From: Clostridiales bacterium UBA4821 | Lineage (GTDB): Bacteria; Bacillota; Clostridia; Acetivibrionales; UBA4821 | Direction of reading: 5' to 3' | Assembly: GCA_002402315.1 (NCBI GenBank) | Contig: DHFP01000114.1 | Span: 2,732 to 24,324 of the forward strand | DNA length: 21,593 nucleotides | In this document: piece after piece, positions 15,697-21,593 of the stretch | Numbering within the stretch: the stretch's first letter is position 1 | Layout: each line of letters opens with the position of its first letter | Notes under the pieces: model-generated | Database searches by the model: none | Seen by the model: only the letters and a program-made list of their open reading frames with translations | What the model was told of the DNA's origin: nothing | Translations under genes and position numbers: made by a program

Positions 15697-16967
15697 CTCG
15701 TGCCATCCTCCTGTCCACAAGATATTCCTGCCAGGTATCCCGTCGAAAATGCTATCTGCAGATTATATCCTCCTGTATATCCATCAACATCAATAATCTC
15801 CCCAGCAAAAAACAACCCATTTATTAGCTTTGATTCCATGGTTGAAGGATTAATTTCGTCAGTCTTCACCCCTCCGGCAGTTACAATGGCTTCTTCAATA
15901 GGTCTGAAACCCTTTATTATTATTTCAAGCTTTTTTAGTATTTGAACCAAATTAGTTCTTTCAGGTTTAGTTATTTGGTTAATCATTTTGTCAGGTTTTA
16001 TTCCGCTAAGCGCAATTATTACCGGAATCAACTTATTGGGCAGTAAATCAACCAGAGCATTTTTAAACTGCTTATTTGTATACTTTAAAAAATCCCGTTG
16101 AACCCTATCATCCAGTTTCTCTGGTGTGAGAGCAGGCTTAAGGTCTATAAACAGTTTAACATCATCATTTACTTCCCGCAGCTTTCCATCTGAATAAAAC
16201 ATGTCTAGTAAATGCCTGCTTGAACTTATAATTATAGGACCTGACACACCAAAGTGTGTAAATAGCATTTCTCCAAAATCTTCATACAAGACCTTTCTTT
16301 CTTTATACAAGATTTTAATTGCAACATTTTTGAGAGATAAGCCTTGCAGCTCCTTTACCCAGCTTTCTTTTGCTGCCAGTGGAACAAGTGACGGCTTAGG
16401 GGAAATTATAGTATGTCCAAGCTCCTGTACCATTCTATACCCATCTCCGGTCGAGCCCGTAGCTGGATAACTCATTCCTCCTGTTGCCAGGATCAACGAA
16501 TCACACAGAAGTATTTCCTTATCTTTCAACCTGACTCCCTTAACTTGACCATTCCCGGCAATTATCTCGTCAACTTGTGCATTGCAAATAATTTCTATAC
16601 CGCTGTTTTTTACATGTTTAACTAATGCATCTACAACCTCAACCGCTTTATCAGATTCAGGAAATACTCTTCCTCCACGCTCAATTTTTGTCCTCACCCC
16701 AAGGCTGTTAAAAAACTCTACCAATTGGTAGTTAGTAAATCTGTAAAATGCACTATACAAAAATTCCCCGTTCCCGGGGATATTTTCAATTAACTCCTGT
16801 ACATCTGCCTGATTGGTGAGGTTGCATCTTCCTTTACCAGTAATAAGAAGCTTTCGTGCAGGTCTATCTTTCTTTTCCAGTATCTTTACTTTCGCTTCCG
16901 TCCTGGCTGCATGGATAGCTGCAAATAAGCCCGCTGGTCCTGCCCCGATTACCATAACCTGCTTCAT
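15681..16967 (-). CDS. HI0933/YhiN-family FAD-dependent oxidoreductase
   Basis: A 428-residue flavoprotein with an N-terminal Rossmann FAD site (VMVIGAGPAGLFAAIHAAR) and the family signature RPARKLLITGKGRCNLTN. It also has RGGRVFPES, a second dinucleotide-related stretch SLILATGGMSYPATGSTGDGY, and the C-terminal GEIIDVDGYTGGYNLQIAFSTGYLAG that closes the FAD site. The length fits the HI0933 family (PF03486). The electron partner and substrate are unknown. The ATG at 16967 follows AAGGAGTG. It lies 33 bases after the regulator gene and overlaps the PHP gene, so all three may be cotranscribed. Confidence 0.94.
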   Translation of the reverse strand: MKQVMVIGAGPAGLFAAIHAARTEAKVKILEKKDRPARKLLITGKGRCNLTNQADVQELIENIPGNGEFLYSAFYRFTNYQLVEFFNSLGVRTKIERGGRVFPESDKAVEVVDALVKHVKNSGIEIICNAQVDEIIAGNGQVKGVRLKDKEILLCDSLILATGGMSYPATGSTGDGYRMVQELGHTIISPKPSLVPLAAKESWVKELQGLSLKNVAIKILYKERKVLYEDFGEMLFTHFGVSGPIIISSSRHLLDMFYSDGKLREVNDDVKLFIDLKPALTPEKLDDRVQRDFLKYTNKQFKNALVDLLPNKLIPVIIALSGIKPDKMINQITKPERTNLVQILKKLEIIIKGFRPIEEAIVTAGGVKTDEINPSTMESKLINGLFFAGEIIDVDGYTGGYNLQIAFSTGYLAGISCGQEDGTRCKKD

Positions 16968-17000
16968 AAAATTCCAGCACTCCTTAAATATTTAATCACA

Positions 17001-17897
17001 TCAGTCTTCAGAACTGTTTTCATTATTGCCGCTAAGCTTTTCGTAAACTCCATGCTCGTCCCAGATCTTTTCAAGTTCGTTAAATGTATTATAAATATAA
17101 TCCTTCTTTTTCATACCTAAAGCCACAATTAAAGCATTAATTACGCTCAGTGGTGCAACCAGGGAATCTGCAAAAGATACCATATCACTTCTCGCAATTA
17201 TTATGTGATCTGCGTAACCGGATAACGGCGAAAGTATACTATCTGTTAAGGTAACAACTGTTGCACCCTGATTCTTAACAAACTGTATTGCTTTAACCGT
17301 ACTTCTTGAATACCTTGGAAAACTCATACCTATCACTACATCTCCCGGTTCTGCCTTAAACATCTGCTCGCACATCTGGCTTGAGCTGTATGTACTAACA
17401 AGTGTAACGTTTTCAAACATAAAGTTTAAGTAAAACCAAAGAAAGCTTGCAAGTGTAAAAGAGCTTCTAACTCCTAATATATAAATCCTTCTGGCAGCCA
17501 GTATACAGTCTGCAATCCGATTGAAGCTCTCGTCGTCAATTTCATCTATAGTAAGCCTGATCTTTTCAATATCAGACATCAGAACATCTCTTAATATGTT
17601 CTTCTCATTTAATCTATTTGCTGACACTTCCATCCTCTGAATTGAGGTTAGTTTACCCCTAACTATTTCCTGCAGAGCTTTCTGGAGTTTTGGATAACCT
17701 TCATACCCAAGTTCCATTGCAAACCTGACAACAGTAGACTCACTGACCCCTACAACTTCACCCAGTTTGGCTGCCGTCATAAATGCCGCTTTTTCATACT
17801 GATTGGTTATGAAACCCGCAATCAATCTCTGACCTTTACTTAAATTATGTATAGAACCTTGTATCCTCTGTAACAAGTCACTGCTTCTTGGATTCAT
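17001..17897 (-). CDS. MurR/RpiR family transcriptional regulator
   Basis: A regulator of about 298 residues with an N-terminal winged helix-turn-helix (about residues 1-75: LSKGQRLIAGFI, AAKLGEVVGVSESTVVRFAMELGYEGYPKLQ). A C-terminal SIS sugar-phosphate-binding domain follows (about 120-260: RRIYILGVRSSFTLASFLW, GDVVIGMSFPRYSRSTVKAI). The family senses phosphosugars. An ATG at 17912 directly abuts the stop of the preceding small gene and would add five residues (MGANK). The ATG at 17897 is preferred because GGGAG lies 8 bases before it, while the outer one has no clear site. The target genes are not evident. Confidence 0.9.
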   Translation of the reverse strand: MNPRSSDLLQRIQGSIHNLSKGQRLIAGFITNQYEKAAFMTAAKLGEVVGVSESTVVRFAMELGYEGYPKLQKALQEIVRGKLTSIQRMEVSANRLNEKNILRDVLMSDIEKIRLTIDEIDDESFNRIADCILAARRIYILGVRSSFTLASFLWFYLNFMFENVTLVSTYSSSQMCEQMFKAEPGDVVIGMSFPRYSRSTVKAIQFVKNQGATVVTLTDSILSPLSGYADHIIIARSDMVSFADSLVAPLSVINALIVALGMKKKDYIYNTFNELEKIWDEHGVYEKLSGNNENSSED

Positions 17898-17912
17898 CTT
17901 ATTGGCTCCCAT

Positions 17913-18086
17913 CTATTTTTCTAACTCATATAATGTAATATTCATCTTTTCATTTTTCTTGGTCAGTCCAAAAATGACTCCCTTGGACTTTAAATTCTTA
18001 TTTAGGAAATCTACCAGCCTATAAAGCTCACTATTTTGCTCAATCTCAATTACTGCTTTAACCTCAAGTCCTTCTTGCGATTGCAT
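17913..18086 (-). CDS. YpmA-like DUF4264 small protein
   Basis: A 57-residue protein (MQSQEGLEVKAVIEIEQNSE at the N-terminus, then LYRLVDFLNKNLKSKGVIFGL). It resembles B. subtilis YpmA/DUF4264 in length and in the pattern 'LYkiVDxLNxxLKxxxlxFGL'. Function is unknown. An ATG at 18101 would add five residues, but the ATG at 18086 has an excellent site GGGAGG 7 bases upstream and is chosen. It lies between ynbB and the RpiR-family gene with gaps of a few bases, so it is part of the same operon. Confidence 0.75.
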   Translation of the reverse strand: MQSQEGLEVKAVIEIEQNSELYRLVDFLNKNLKSKGVIFGLTKKNEKMNITLYELEK

Positions 18087-18102
18087 TATTCTTCCTCCCA
18101 TT

Positions 18103-19383
18103 TTAACTGTTAACTGTCAATAGTCCTCTGTTTATTAGTTCCTGTACCGCCATTAATATGCTTAACTTAGCATGTGTATATGTTAATCCTCCTTGAATAT
18201 AGGCAATATACGGAGGTCTGATAGGTGCATCTGCACTCATTTCTATTGAGGCTCCTTGAACAAATGTCCCGGCAGCCATTATAACCTCATTACTATATCC
18301 CGGCATGTCCCATGGCTGTGGTATTACGTGTGAATCAACAGCTGCACCTTTCTGTATCCCCTGGCAAAAAGCAATCACGCTCTCCCTATCTGCAAATTTT
18401 ACAGCTTGAATAATATCAGTCCTTGGTTCTTCCGGAGTTGGGGATACTTCATGGCCTAATTTTCTCATCAAAGCAGAACATAATAAAGCGCCTTTTAAGC
18501 TTTGACAAACAATGTGGGGCGCAAAAAAGAGACCCATAAGAATACTCCTGTTAGTCCCCAACGTAGCTCCACATTTCTTACCGATCCCCGGTGAAGTCAG
18601 CCTATAGGCAGCTAATCTCACAAGTTCCTTATTACCTGCAATGTAGGCTCCTGTGTGAGCAAGTCCTCCTCCAGGATTCTTAATAAGTGAGCCTACTACC
18701 AAATCCGCTCCAACCTCAGTTGGTTCTTGTTTCTCAACAAACTCGCCATAACAGTTGTCTACAACGCAAATAACACTCTTGTTAATATTTTTGATAAACT
18801 CAATTAGTTTACTAATTTCAGTAATACTTAATGAAGGTCTCCATCCGTATCCCTTGGAACGCTGTATATAAACCATCTTTACCATATCACTTCTGAGAGT
18901 TCTTTCTATAGAGCCATAATCCATATTACCATCTTCAAGAAGTGCAATTTCCTTATACTTTACTCCAAAGTCAATTAAAGACCCAGCCCCTCCCCCAGTT
19001 ATGCCAATAGCTTCTTCCAATGTATCATAAGGTCTGCCGGTTACTGATACCAGCATATCACCTGTCCTTAGAACCGACCAAAGTGCAACATTTAATGCAT
19101 GTGTACCTGAGACGAACTGAGTTCTAACCAGAGCATCTTCCGAATGAAACACCTGAGCGTAAATAGAATCTATAGTGTCTCTGCCAAGATCATCGTATCC
19201 ATATCCTGTTGTTCCATAAAAGTGAGCCTCGCAAACTTTATGTTCCTGCATTGCCTTTATTACTTTTAACTGATTAAATTCACTAATACTTTCAAATTCC
19301 TCTAACTGTTCTTTAACTTCTCTTTCAATCTCTTGCACCAAAATTTCTAATTTTGAATTCACCTTAAAACTCTCAAACAACAT
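18103..19383 (-). CDS. YnbB-like PLP-dependent methionine gamma-lyase family protein
   Basis: A 426-residue pyridoxal phosphate enzyme of the Met_gamma_lyase family (PF06838), historically called aluminium resistance protein and represented by YnbB in B. subtilis. Visible are HFYGTTGYGYDDLGRDT, the cofactor-contact segment RTQFVSGTHAL, VVDNCYGEFVE, and the Schiff-base lysine in GSLIKNPGGGLAHTGAYIAG. The length matches the family. The real substrate is uncertain: family names rest on similarity to cystathionine/methionine lyases. The ATG at 19383 has GAGGAG about 12 bases upstream. It lies 53 bases after cheX and begins the tightly packed run of ypmA-like, rpiR-like and HI0933 genes. Confidence 0.93.
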   Translation of the reverse strand: MLFESFKVNSKLEILVQEIEREVKEQLEEFESISEFNQLKVIKAMQEHKVCEAHFYGTTGYGYDDLGRDTIDSIYAQVFHSEDALVRTQFVSGTHALNVALWSVLRTGDMLVSVTGRPYDTLEEAIGITGGGAGSLIDFGVKYKEIALLEDGNMDYGSIERTLRSDMVKMVYIQRSKGYGWRPSLSITEISKLIEFIKNINKSVICVVDNCYGEFVEKQEPTEVGADLVVGSLIKNPGGGLAHTGAYIAGNKELVRLAAYRLTSPGIGKKCGATLGTNRSILMGLFFAPHIVCQSLKGALLCSALMRKLGHEVSPTPEEPRTDIIQAVKFADRESVIAFCQGIQKGAAVDSHVIPQPWDMPGYSNEVIMAAGTFVQGASIEMSADAPIRPPYIAYIQGGLTYTHAKLSILMAVQELINRGLLTVNS

Positions 19384-19436
19384 GCCCTTTACTTACTCCT
19401 CGACGTAGTATTTGCAGTTTGAAAACAATTATTGAA

Positions 19437-19847
19437 TTAATATTCAAATATAACGCTGATATAAACATCTCCCAGTTCTGTTTTCATGATACCCTGGTAG
19501 ACATCCTGATTATATACAAGCATTGATGTAGCTGCACATCTAAACAATCCGGGAGGTGTTATTCTCATCTTTAGATTTCTTTCAGTATTATTAACCCTGG
19601 TGACTCCATTACCACAAATGATGTTTGCAAGCTCCTGAACTGAATAACCGATAAACGGGTCATCCTTGTTTTCATAACTTTCCCTGTTAACACGTTCTGC
19701 AACCTTCCATTCAACTTCAGTACCCATGTTTAATACAAACCATCCGTTTATTTTGCCTGTAAAACCTACAACTGCCGCATAACCATCGGCATTGAATATC
19801 TGTTCTTGACTGCCTATAATCTCAATCTTCTTATTAATATCCAGCAT
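19437..19847 (-). CDS. CheX-like phosphatase, second copy
   Basis: A 136-residue CheX/CheC-type protein with the phosphatase motif in QELANIICGNGVTRVNN (E..N...GN) and with GFTGKINGWFVLNMG as the preceding strand pair. The ATG at 19847 is used. A GTG at 19859 in the same frame is also possible, and neither has a strong ribosome site. The gene overlaps the end of the cheY frame by 34 bases, so translation is probably coupled to it. A receiver and its own phosphatase side by side suggest one signalling pair. If the cheY frame shift is real and not bypassed, this phosphatase would lack its partner. Confidence 0.85.
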   Translation of the reverse strand: MLDINKKIEIIGSQEQIFNADGYAAVVGFTGKINGWFVLNMGTEVEWKVAERVNRESYENKDDPFIGYSVQELANIICGNGVTRVNNTERNLKMRITPPGLFRCAATSMLVYNQDVYQGIMKTELGDVYISVIFEY

Positions 19848-20220
19848 ACAGTCAAACACTTCTTCAGCAGCTTTTCCCTTTCCACCGGCTTACTTACAAA
19901 ATACTTCACTCCTAATTGCTCTGCCTGCTCCAATACATTTTTATCTATTGCTGACTCAAGAATAACTATTTTAGCATCTGAATCCAATACCTTTATCCCT
20001 TTGGCTGTCTCTAAGCCATTCATAATTGGCATATTAATATCCATGATTACTATGTCCGGTTTAAATTGCTCAAACATCTCTACCGCTTGTTTTCCATTTA
20101 TTGCAGCAGCACATACTTCGCACCCTTCCGGCTCAATCATTTTTTTATAATCTTATGGATTAACAGAGAATCATCGACGACTAGTACTTTTATACCTTGA
20201 CTAATGCTACTCTGTTCCAT
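19814..20220 (-). pseudogene. cheY: CheY-like response regulator with frame split at A7 run
   Basis: From ATG 20220, with AAAGGAGGAAGG just upstream, the frame reads MEQSSISQGIKVLVVDDSLL, then IHKIIKK, and meets TGA. The rest of a normal receiver, MIEPEGCEVCAAAINGKQAV onward, continues in the -1 frame. It carries the phosphorylation site Asp in IVIMDINMP and the conserved Lys in YFVSKPVE. Joined, the product is a complete single-domain receiver of about 135 residues. The break is at seven A residues (20140-20146 on the + strand are T), read in the upstream frame as A AAA AAA followed directly by UGA. An ATG at the break could also start a 108-residue product, but it would lack the DD metal-binding pair. 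The gene may be decayed, a sequencing error, or decoded by -1 slippage. Confidence 0.8.
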
Positions 20221-20309
20221 GACCTTCCTCCTTTGATTGTGATTACTTTCTTTATTGCTTATAATCACTAGTACGTCTTAAACCCTATAATCAATTTTAC
20301 ACTATTGCG

Positions 20310-20338
20310 TTGTATTTGTGTATTAAAAATAGTAAAAT
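20310..20338 (+). promoter_or_regulatory. Promoter of metF
   Basis: TTGTAT (20310-20315) and TAAAAT (20333-20338) are 17 bases apart, 37 bases before the metF ATG, which has GCGGAGG as ribosome site. The remaining intergenic region of 155 bases to cheY is too short for a SAM riboswitch, and none is seen. Confidence 0.45.
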
Positions 20339-20375
20339 ATATAAAAATCTTTAAATAGATATAGCGGAGGTACCC

Positions 20376-21248
20376 ATGAAAATTGTTGATATATTTCGAC
20401 ATAAAAACCCTGTAATTTCTTTTGAAGTATTTCCTCCTAAACCTGATTTACCGTTGGATACTATTTTAAACACTCTGGATGACCTCAAAAACATATCCCC
20501 GGATTTTATAAGTGTTACCTATGGAGCCGGTGGCGGAACCCGTATTAGAACCACTGAAGTATCATCCAGTATAAAAAATACCTATAATATTGAAGTTTTG
20601 TCTCATTTAACATGTGTTGCTTCAACAACAGATAATATTGATAGTATACTTCAATCGTTAAAAGAACAAAATATTGAAAATATAATGGCACTACGTGGTG
20701 ATATACCTAAAGATATTTCTGACTTCAATTTTTGTGACCAGAGGTTTAAACATGCTCAAGATTTAATAACATATATAAATTCTACTACTGTTAATTTTTG
20801 CATAGCAGCAGCATGCTACCCTGAAGGACATATTGAAGCTGATAATAAAAAAACTGATATTCAAAACCTCAAATTAAAGGTTGATTCCGGTGTCGATTTC
20901 TTAGTAACTCAACTTTTTTTTGATAACAAAATATTTTTATCATTTCTTGAGAATGCCCGCAGCATAGGAATCAATTGTCCTATATCTGCAGGAATAATGC
21001 CGGTATTCAATACAAAACTAATTAAAAAGATTACCTTAATGTGTGGAGCTACCCTACCAAAGAAACTAATTAGATTAATAAATAAATATGAAAACAATCC
21101 CGAAGATCTCTCAAAAGCAGGAGTAGACTATGCTATTGCCCAGCTCCATGACCTTATAGGTCATGGAGCTGATGGAATTCATCTATTAACAATGAATAAG
21201 GCAGACCAAACTAAAGAGATAATGAAAAGCTTACGTTCAAATAACTAA
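20376..21248 (+). CDS. metF: Methylenetetrahydrofolate reductase MetF
   Basis: A 290-residue flavoenzyme that reduces 5,10-methylenetetrahydrofolate to 5-methyltetrahydrofolate for methionine synthesis, or, in acetogens, for the Wood-Ljungdahl pathway. Family motifs are SFEVFPPK near the N-terminus (with the catalytic Glu), FISVTYGAGGGTRIRT, LSHLTCV, NIMALRGDIP, AACYPEGH, LVTQLFFDN, AGIMPV and the C-terminal HGADGIHLLTMN. Length equals bacterial MetF. GGAGG lies 7 bases before the ATG. It stands alone, divergent from cheY and converging on spoIVA. No metV or methionine gene is visible in the window. A 14-base inverted repeat lies within its 3' coding part (21141-21171). Confidence 0.97.
   Translation: MKIVDIFRHKNPVISFEVFPPKPDLPLDTILNTLDDLKNISPDFISVTYGAGGGTRIRTTEVSSSIKNTYNIEVLSHLTCVASTTDNIDSILQSLKEQNIENIMALRGDIPKDISDFNFCDQRFKHAQDLITYINSTTVNFCIAAACYPEGHIEADNKKTDIQNLKLKVDSGVDFLVTQLFFDNKIFLSFLENARSIGINCPISAGIMPVFNTKLIKKITLMCGATLPKKLIRLINKYENNPEDLSKAGVDYAIAQLHDLIGHGADGIHLLTMNKADQTKEIMKSLRSNN
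21141..21171 (+). repeat. Exact 14-bp inverted repeat inside metF
   Basis: CAGCTCCATGACCT (21141-21154) and AGGTCATGGAGCTG (21158-21171) are exact reverse complements around TAT. The segment encodes QLHDLIGHGAD near the end of MetF. As RNA it would form a strong 14-bp hairpin with a three-base loop. Confidence 0.85.
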
Positions 21249-21272
21249 AGGCGAGGATTTTAACCCTCGCCT
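21249..21272. terminator. Two-way terminator-like hairpin between metF and spoIVA
   Basis: AGGCGAGG (21249-21256) and CCTCGCCT (21265-21272) form an 8-bp GC-rich stem with an 8-base loop. It lies directly after the metF stop and 4 bases before the end of the converging spoIVA. No T-run follows on either strand, so its strength as an intrinsic terminator is uncertain. Confidence 0.6.
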
Positions 21273-21276
21273 AAAC

Positions 21277-21593
21277 TCATAATATTATGCATATCAATCC
21301 GCCGCTTCCTTCGTTAATTATCTTGGTTAGAGTCTCCTGCAGCTTCATTTGTGCATCTTCCGGCATTCTAAACAGTTTATTATGCAGACCCTCATTGACT
21401 AACTCATGAAGTGATTTACCAAATATATTTGATTCCCATATCTTGCTGGTATCACTTTCGAATTCTTTCAGCAGGTAATTTACCAACTCTTCTGATTGTC
21501 TTTCAGTACCAACTATAGGTGAAACCTCTGTTTGAATGTCTGCCCTTATCATGTGTATTGAAGGTGCACTTGCTTTTAATCTGACTCCAAACC
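21277..21593 (-). CDS. spoIVA: Stage IV sporulation protein A, C-terminal part
   Basis: The frame is open to the right edge, giving about 104 C-terminal residues. It begins FGVRLKASAPSIHMIRAD and passes SPIVGTERQSEELVNYLL, IWESNIFGKSLHELVNEGL and RMPEDAQMKLQETL. It ends in INEGSGGLICIIL, the well-conserved C-terminus of SpoIVA. SpoIVA is the ATPase that polymerises on the outer forespore membrane as the base of the spore coat. The ATG at 21552 is internal, not a start. The N-terminal ATPase domain lies outside the window. It confirms an endospore former. Confidence 0.96.
   Translation of the reverse strand, partial: FGVRLKASAPSIHMIRADIQTEVSPIVGTERQSEELVNYLLKEFESDTSKIWESNIFGKSLHELVNEGLHNKLFRMPEDAQMKLQETLTKIINEGSGGLICIIL

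Noticed and set aside
20239..20268. Inverted repeat GTGATTA/TAATCAC between cheY and metF
   Set aside because: Seven-base arms 16 bases apart in AT-rich intergenic DNA are weak evidence; no link to a regulator is seen.
20221..20375. SAM (S-box) riboswitch ahead of metF
   Set aside because: The 155-base gap includes both promoters, is very AT-rich, and has none of the conserved S-box helices.
1..21593. CRISPR arrays, tRNA or rRNA genes
   Set aside because: No regularly spaced repeats and no tRNA- or rRNA-like segments were recognised on either strand.

Overview
The window is AT-rich DNA from an endospore-forming member of the Clostridia. The end of spoIVA, the 3' part of spoVV (ylbJ), a ypmA-like gene, ynbB and CheX-type phosphatases all point that way. 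The family is inferred from gene content only; an Acetivibrio/Ruminiclostridium-like bacterium would fit.

Left part (1-6021, + strand): an operon-like run of four genes. They are an integral membrane protein cut by the window edge, an AMP-forming acyl-CoA synthetase-like ligase, a UbiA-family prenyltransferase, and a 916-residue dikinase with an ATP-binding domain and a swivelling His domain. The dikinase lacks the PEP-binding barrel of PEP synthase, an architecture like rifampin phosphotransferase. Together they look like a lipid or isoprenoid pathway of unknown product.

Middle (6099-9136): an accessory block with a YefM-YoeB toxin-antitoxin pair, a large serine recombinase of the SpoIVCA type and a MntA-HepT toxin-antitoxin pair. 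Both toxin-antitoxin promoters carry an inverted repeat that could be the autoregulatory operator. The block ends in a 20-bp near-palindrome with a central AG. Exactly at that AG the reading frame of spoVV begins, in mid-gene and without a start codon. The simplest reading is that 9128-9147 is one attachment site of an element inserted in spoVV. The other half of spoVV would then lie left of the window, with 1-9136 being element DNA. Because spoVV acts in the mother cell, this may be an intervening element comparable to skin in sigK, excised during sporulation to restore the gene. The second junction is not visible here, so this remains a hypothesis.

Right part (9137-21593): ordinary chromosomal genes. 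After the spoVV remnant comes a perfect 33-bp-stem palindrome that supplies the end of its reading frame. A minus-strand series follows, in transcription order cheY-cheX-ynbB-ypmA-rpiR family regulator-HI0933 family flavoprotein-PHP phosphoesterase, then cheX-ftsY-yjbQ-UPF0182. Divergent from cheY is metF (+), which converges on the 3' end of spoIVA (-). Two genes here are broken as read. cheY has its frame split at a run of seven A that forms a canonical -1 slippery heptamer followed directly by UGA. yjbQ has UGA where its family has the conserved Trp of the LGTWQ motif.
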